From contig QAXH01002192.1 in the NCBI GenBank assembly GCA_004335635.1, positions 288-12,237 of the forward strand: a DNA stretch of 11,950 nucleotides, read 5' to 3'. This stretch comes from Chloromonas sp. AAM2 (lineage: Eukaryota; Chlorophyta; Chlorophyceae; Chlamydomonadales; Chlamydomonadaceae). Under the pieces are notes generated by a model. It was given only the letters and a program-made list of their open reading frames with translations. It made no database searches and was not told where the DNA came from. Position 1 is the first letter of the stretch; each line of letters opens with the position of its first letter. Below are positions 6,891 through 11,950 of this stretch, piece by piece. The position numbers and the translations under genes are program-made.

Positions 6891-9800
6891 CTGCGGTTAC
6901 GTGGGTCAGCAGGCACAGTCAAATCAGTCATGTGCACGTGCCCTGACCTCATAACATAACAACCTAGTGATGTACTCAAGCGCTTCTCGTTGATGCCTGC
7001 ACCACACCACAAACACACCGGCTGGGATTTTACACACACGGATGGGCTGGATCTTTACCGCACGTGCACACACAACGCCCTTAGGTCACCCACGGCCGCA
7101 TGACCCGCATCAATCAACAAAAGTGCACATCAGCCACAAGCAATCGACTACAAAGACCGGCCACACAATGACGCACGCACACCCACCCACCCACCCACCC
7201 ACCCACCCATACAATGATGACATAGCCACACACAGCGACTACAGCCGCCTACCTGTGACGTGCGGCCGTGCGATCCCTTGCTGATGGCCAGGCCGCTCTG
7301 AGACCCAAGCGACAAGGACGTCTGCGGCCCTGTGCCCCCCGGCCCGCCATGGCCCCCATGACCCCCGACCGATGCGCCACCCTGCGCCCCGCCTTCCAGC
7401 ACAGCAACCACCGCGCCCGCGGGCGTGCGTGTGACGGAGGGCGCGGCCACGCCACCCTTGGACGTTCCTTCTCCGCCTCCGCTAGCGGCGCCATGGCGGT
7501 GGTGGCGGTGCGGGTGCGGCTCGGGCTTGACGGGGGGAGAGGTCTGCACAGCAATGGCATACCAGCGACATTGTCTGATCAGGCGTTGTGCTATGTTGAT
7601 ACAAAGAGCCTATCCTACTGGTCGGCACTGCCAGGCAAGCAGGGCTTGCAATCAGGAGGCCTGGTGTGAACGTTTTGATGCTCTGGACAAGTCTGCAAGT
7701 GACGCGTCACCAGTGCACAGAGCAGTTCCCGTCTTTGCTCCTCTCTCACCCTGCGTCCTTCCTTGAGCTCTCTGAGGCTGTCTGCCACGTCCTCCTCATC
7801 CTCACACAGGGCACTGTGACCGTTACCCTGCAAGGACAAAAAATTGTGCGCTCAGTGGGTGCTTGGGTGAGAGAAATGCATGGCACGACATGCACTGGCT
7901 CCATGGCTGCGTCAGCAGTAAGCATGAATGAACCGTTTCAACAACTTGCCCAGACACAACGCCAGGCTAGAGCTGCTGTAAGGAACAAACACTCGTTCTT
8001 GGGAAAAGTCTGTTTCTACATGCCATCTGTCACTCCGTGCTCCTTGGCCTTTACCTGCAATCCATCTGCAGCGCCCCCAGCGTCGACAACCACCGCAGCG
8101 GGTGCATGCACGTGCCCGCCACAGCCTGCCATGCCTCCCGACGCCTGCCGCATCGTCGCGCCCCCACGTGCCCTCAGTCGCGACATCCAGCGCTTGCCAC
8201 TGCCGCAATCATTCGTGGCACTTGATCGCTGACGCTTGAGCCCATTGGAACCGACGGCGCCTGCGCTGCCGCGCTGGCTGCTCGCGAGGAGTGGCTGGCC
8301 TGAAGCGTCCATGAGATCTGCACCACCCTCGTCATCATCCATGTCGTTGTCATCATCGTCAATGCCGTGGTCGTACTCCTGCAAACGCGGTGGCAATTAA
8401 GTGTGGAAAGCTTCGTTAGAATCGACTAGGGTTTCCCGACCAGGGTTGTTGAGAATCGTCGGACTGCGTCGGATTCGACGATTGATCAAACCTCGAGCTA
8501 CATTTGAAATCATGGAAGCTAACTGCACACCGTGATTTGAACCTTGGGTCAATCTCACAGCAACCTTAACCCACCTCATCCTCGTCCTGTGTTGGCATGG
8601 TGGGCATATCTTCGTCGTTTTCCTCGACGCATGCATTGCTCCCCTCGGCACCCTCGCCACCAGTGGCACTGTCGAGCACTTGCTGCGTACCGCATGACAA
8701 AAGACGAGGAGGTCAATTGGTGAGTTGTGCGGCACTTGTTTAAACACCAGCAGCAAGGTCGGTTACAAGCCGATCACGCAGGCAACTTGTGCGGCAGCGA
8801 TGGAGAGCCGATCAGAGGGGCAGCACCTGCAACAAACGAGTAGAACTGCAGCAGGGGCCCTCCCTATCTGAGGCGCATTGTGTGGGCCTCACTGCGTGCG
8901 TGAATGTGCAATCGCTTGATGTTTGCAGCCATCCATGTGCGTCGGTGTGTGCGTCGGGATGGATGTGCGTTTGCATGCAATTGCAGACACCGTCGTTGGC
9001 ATAGCATTTTTTATCGCACCTGGGCAGCCTTGGCGAACTGCCCTTTGATGCGGGGTCTGGCCTGCGCCTGCGCCTTTCGGTTCTCGTACCGAATCGCCGT
9101 GCTGAACTTGAGATTCTGCATTCAGGAAACATGCACGAAGAGGGCGCACACAAGGTCAGGGGACGCGTGCCAGCGCTCCTGCACACTCTTAGTAACGGCA
9201 GGCAGCACGTTAGTTGGAAAAAAACAAAGCCCTCTTAGGCACCGAGTCCATTTTTTAGTGCCTGCCACCAGTCACCCTGCCTTTCCAATTGCTCCTCAAA
9301 CCTGCCATCCATCATGGGGCCCAAGAAGCCTGCCGGCCCACCTTTCTGGTCTCGCGATTGCAACAGGGCACGGTTCGCATGAGTAATCAAATGAATAACT
9401 ACATGCGTGCGACTTGTTCAATTCCACCAAAAGTGTGACATCCAAACCTCTTCTTCTGTGCGGAGCCCATCCCTCCTCACCTTGCGTTTCTGTCGGTACT
9501 TGTCCAAAGCCAGAGCGCGGCGTCGCCTCGTGCTTGGCTCGCCCACACCGTTCACCATCACACCGTTCACCATCGTTCCCGGTGGCCCTGGTTGCCTCAC
9601 AGCCAAAGCCGCAGCGGCTGCGGCCAACCCTGCTGCATTGGGCCCCGGCAAGCCGAGTCCAGGCAAACCAGCCATCATCAGCGGTCCAATAGGCCCCATA
9701 GCAAGCATCATCGCCTGCCGGCTTGCTGGGTCAAGGGCAAGCAACATCGCCTGCTGGCTTGCTGGGTCCATGGCACGGGCGGCCGCAGCGGGATCAACGG

Positions 9801-11950
9801 GGCCGTTGATGGGCGGCCCGCCCGCTCCGGAACCGCTCGGCGCGGAAACGTTAGGAGCCATGAACGACCCGCCGGGAGTGCTGCTGCCCGCACCGCCCAG
9901 CACTGATGGGCTGGCCGGTGGCACGCCTGGCATCAGCTGCATTGCCAGTTGGATGGCGGAGGGCGGAAGGGACGCGTGGGGTGGATGCGGGAGATGCGGA
10001 TGGTGTGGGTGGCGGCCGTGGGCATGGTGGTGCGAATGTGGGTGCGGCGGCATGTGAGGCGGGAACAGGCCCGCGCCAGGGTTGCCTGTCGCCCATGCTG
10101 CGGCAAGAGCCGCTTGCGCAGCCGGCAGCGAACCCGGCGCCGGCCCACCAGCAAGTGCATTCGCCGCCTGCATAGCGGCCGGAATGCCCGCTCCGTTGGG
10201 GTTTGGCGGCATCCCAGGCGCCCCTCCGAGCTGTGCGAACGCCTGGATGTATTGCATGAGTAGTTGCTGGTGGCCCGGTGCGCCCCCAAAGCCCGACAGA
10301 CCGGTGTCCTGGCCTTGGGAGCTGCTGCCGCGTACATTCCCGCGGGACCCAATGGCAGAAGAGCAACCCTCGGCTTGGGAGGAGACGGGCAGAGCCTCCT
10401 GCAACGCAAAACATGGTGCATCATCACAAGCGCTGGTTGGTTGCGTTAGTTGCGCTGGTTGGCGAGCACAACAGATCATCATTGTGCACAGCTTAGGCTT
10501 CATGTGCCAGTATCCACAGCGTTTTACAAGGGGTTGAGGACATTTGATGTCTACTGTTGATGCAACCTCAGACCTTGTTACATCCTCAAGTCAATGCATG
10601 GCACTGCCGATAAGAAGCAGGCCGGGCCAATGGCAGTGCTGTGCCTCACCAGTGGCGCCTGATGGTGTTGTTGCTGGGCAGCCAGCGTCTGGTTGAGCTG
10701 CATGGCCTGCAGGAAGTTGTTGGCAGCGACTACGGGGTTGATGGCGTGCAGTGCGTCGCTGCCGGGGGGCCCGCTCACGGTGGGGGAGGGCGCGTAGAGG
10801 GAGAGGGGGTGAAGGGCCTGGCCCAGCATGTGTGGCGGAAGGCCTGGGGCAGAGAACAGAAAATGGGACACAGAGCTTAGTATGACACTCCACAGACAGG
10901 AGAGCAGCGGTGTTGAGTCAGATCGACAATTGTCAGTTTCGGCAATTCAGGCCACAACCAGCACTGCTGGCCCCAAAAGGCTACCATTCGTGGTGTGCTG
11001 CCGCTGTTCACAAGTGCAAGACCGAGCTGGCAAGACCACTTACCAAATGGCGGGAACATGGTCGGGAAGGCGCCTGTCTGCGACCCGTTGCCTGCGTTGC
11101 CCAGGTGCGGGCTGCTGGAGGGGGGCACCAGGCTGCCCCAGGAGGGGAGGTGCGTCATGCTGGTGGGAAGGCTAGCCTGCAACGACCAAGGCAACATATG
11201 TATTAACAGTATCGGATATTATTATTGATGTATCTGAAGCACGAGGCTGCCCCATGAGGAGAGGTTTGTCATGGCTAGCCTGCGGGTGACAGGGCATCAG
11301 TGCATGTGCTCCAGCTTGGTGCTGACTTGAATGAGTTGGATTTGTTGGGCCACACCCCTTGTGTGCTGATGTAAAAGCACAACAGCACGTATCGAGTTTG
11401 TGGGAAAGGGCATCGATGCATGGGCCCAGCTACAACATCATGTGTCGGGTTGATGGCATGCTAGTGCCAAGGTGCTGGTGCAAAGGCTCAGCTACAACAG
11501 CATGTGTCGGGTTGATGGCATGGCTGGTGGGCAGGCTGGCCAAGACAGTATGATATGAGGTTCATTAGGCAGCATGAGCAGAGGCCGTAGAAGTGTGGCT
11601 CACGAAGTTCTACGAGCACTGCAGTCTACGCACCTGGTGCCAGGCGTGTGGTGCAATACAATAACAACAATAACCTGCCAAAAAACTTTGATCAAACAAC
11701 GATTCGCCATCACCATGACTTGCCGAAGGAAGAGCGCTTCACCTGCAGATGATGTGGCGCATGGGAGGCAAAGTGCGACATGGAGATGGTGCCCGTAGCA
11801 TCGGCACCCGTCGAGCCTCCCGCCGTGCCGTGCGCAGTGCGACTGCCGTTCCCGCTGCCGTGCGCCGCCAGGCCGCTGACGGAGGCACCGCCCTCCGCCC
11901 GTGTGCCGCCGAACCCTGACGCGTGCACCAACTGGGCGCGCTGCAATGCG
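6320..11950 (-). CDS. CCT-motif protein (putative transcriptional regulator), 5' end outside window
   Basis: Exons on the minus strand: A 11950-11743 (partial), B 11176-11044, C 10843-10650, D 10398-9481, E 9115-9020, F 8682-8575, G 8378-8055, H 7543-7253, I 6890-6740, J 6624-6450, K 6392-6320 (TGA). All are bounded by AG and GT, and phases agree at each junction, giving about 890 codons. Exons A-D encode Ala/Gly/Pro/Gln-rich sequence with a His-Pro tract. The end of D plus E form the CCT motif, a DNA-binding and NF-Y-interacting domain of CONSTANS-like and clock PRR proteins. F and G are acidic, then basic (KRQRSS). H-J are Gly/His/Asn/Ser-rich. No B-box, GATA, TIFY or receiver domain is visible; one may lie upstream. 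Exons A-H are firm to good, I-K tentative. The tail could belong to a separate gene if translation stops at TAA 9013-9011, but the run of phase-0 exons F-H argues against that. Confidence 0.82.
7181..7209. repeat. (ACCC)n microsatellite
   Basis: About seven uninterrupted tetranucleotide units in the intron between CCT-gene exons H and I. It is G-rich (GGGT) on the transcribed gene's sense strand, so the intron RNA could form a G-quadruplex. Confidence 0.9.
7253..7543 (-). CDS. CCT-gene exon H: Gly/His-rich segment
   Basis: 97 codons in phase 0 from a ctgtgcag acceptor to a GTAGGC donor. It opens TSPPVKPEPHPHRHHRHGAA and continues with Gly-rich and Gly-His repeats (GGHGGHGGPGG), ending SHGRTSQ. 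The frame is set by phase continuity with exon G and by composition; the other open frame here gives Arg/Pro-rich sequence of no likely meaning. Confidence 0.65.
8055..8682 (-). CDS. CCT-gene exons F and G: acidic then basic segment behind the CCT motif
   Basis: Exon F (8682-8575, 36 codons) reads QVLDSATGGEGAEGS and ends acidic (PTQDEDE). Exon G (8378-8055, 108 codons) opens EYDHGIDDDDNDMDDDEGGA, then SNGLKRQRSS, and ends ADGLQ before a GTAAAG donor. Both begin and end in phase 0, as does exon E before them. Unspliced read-through of F would hit a stop after two codons, which supports the donor. The acidic run followed by a basic patch suggests a regulatory tail. Confidence 0.7.
9020..9527 (-). 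other. CCT motif, split by an intron
   Basis: The end of exon D gives RRRALALDKYRQKRK, and exon E gives NLKFSTAIRYENRKAQAQ then ARPRIKGQFAKAAQ. Joined, this is the about 43-residue CCT motif with the hallmark K(Y/F)R-KRK, F---IRY--RK--A--RPR-KG-F-K residues retained. The 365-base intron (9480-9116) has a GTGAGG donor and a TGCAG acceptor and is in phase 0. Differences from the common plant form include Ser-Thr-Ala where Lys-Lys often precedes IRY. Nuclear localisation is expected from the basic residues. Confidence 0.9.
9481..10398 (-). CDS. CCT-gene exon D: long low-complexity exon entering the CCT motif
   Basis: A 918-base exon (306 codons) from a gttgcag acceptor to a GTGAGG donor. In order it holds a Ser/Gly-rich start (EALPVSSQAEG), a Gln-rich helix (HQQLLMQYIQAFAQL), an Ala-rich part, a His-Pro tract (HPHSHHHAHGRHPHHPHLPH) and an IQLAMQLM segment. 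A duplicated 12-residue unit follows (DPASQQAMLLAL, then DPASRQAMMLAM), then Gly/Pro/Ala-rich sequence with MVNGV twice in tandem, and finally the CCT start. Such regions are typical of disordered activation or interaction domains. Confidence 0.88.
11244..11283 (-). repeat. Degenerate copy of CCT-gene exon B within the upstream intron
   Basis: It matches 11130-11180, the 5' part of exon B, over 40 bases with four mismatches and one 11-base deletion. The copy keeps an AG before GCTAGC, in the same position as exon B's acceptor. The deletion changes the reading frame, so splicing to it would alter the protein. It lies about 60 bases upstream of exon B in transcription order. Confidence 0.75.
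11427..11522. repeat. Direct repeat of 34 bp, 62-bp period, in CCT-gene intron A-B
   Basis: Copies at 11427-11460 and 11489-11522 differ by one base. The sequence just after the second copy (to about 11540) also resembles the exon B start region (ggctggtgggcaggct against gctggtgggaaggct), so the intron seems built partly from duplications of local sequence. Confidence 0.8.

Noticed and set aside
7666..8232. 188-codon plus-strand ORF
   Set aside because: It spans intron G-H and the antisense of exon G; no protein family features.
9407..10057. 216-codon plus-strand ORF, Ala/Gly/Pro-rich
   Set aside because: It is the antisense shadow of exon D; the minus frame joins the CCT motif with consistent phases.

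Overview
The window looks like nuclear DNA of a green alga (Chlorophyta, probably Chlorophyceae or Trebouxiophyceae). Coding sequence is broken into short exons by GT-AG introns. One gene encodes a CCT motif, a domain of plant and green-algal regulators, and another encodes a plant-type S10 serine carboxypeptidase. Coding exons are GC-rich and code for low-complexity Ala/Gly/Pro/His/Gln/Asn tracts, while introns and spacers are nearer 50% GC. There is no operon structure, ribosome binding site or prokaryotic gene layout. Long uninterrupted ORFs are mostly misleading here: the real genes emerge only when short exons are joined in phase.

Layout: (1) 1-1333, minus strand: 5' part of a serine carboxypeptidase (peptidase S10) gene with signal peptide; four core exons splice in perfect phase and the gene leaves the window on the left before its catalytic triad. 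(2) 1334-1766: its upstream region, with two CACGTG boxes. (3) 1767-2039: a nested inverted repeat (foldback/MITE-like, hairpin-forming). (4) 2040-6319: no gene I can assign with confidence. It holds a TATA-like box, a triple CACGTG cluster, a GC-rich segment open on both strands, a plus-strand exon-like piece resembling the DYG motif of ABC1/UbiB-type atypical kinases, and one possible minus-strand terminal exon. (5) 6320-11950, minus strand: a large CCT-motif gene whose 5' end lies off the right edge. I could place eleven exons; most junctions agree in phase, giving about 890 codons. The CCT motif is split by an intron and sits in the middle of the visible protein, followed by an acidic and then a Gly/Asn/Ser-rich tail.

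The two recognised genes point the same way but show no functional link: one is a secretory or vacuolar peptidase, the other a nuclear regulator. The most unusual items are the hairpin element, the CCT protein's long tail behind its CCT motif, a decayed exon copy inside a CCT-gene intron, and a GC-AG intron in the peptidase gene. I found no system that I can claim is new.
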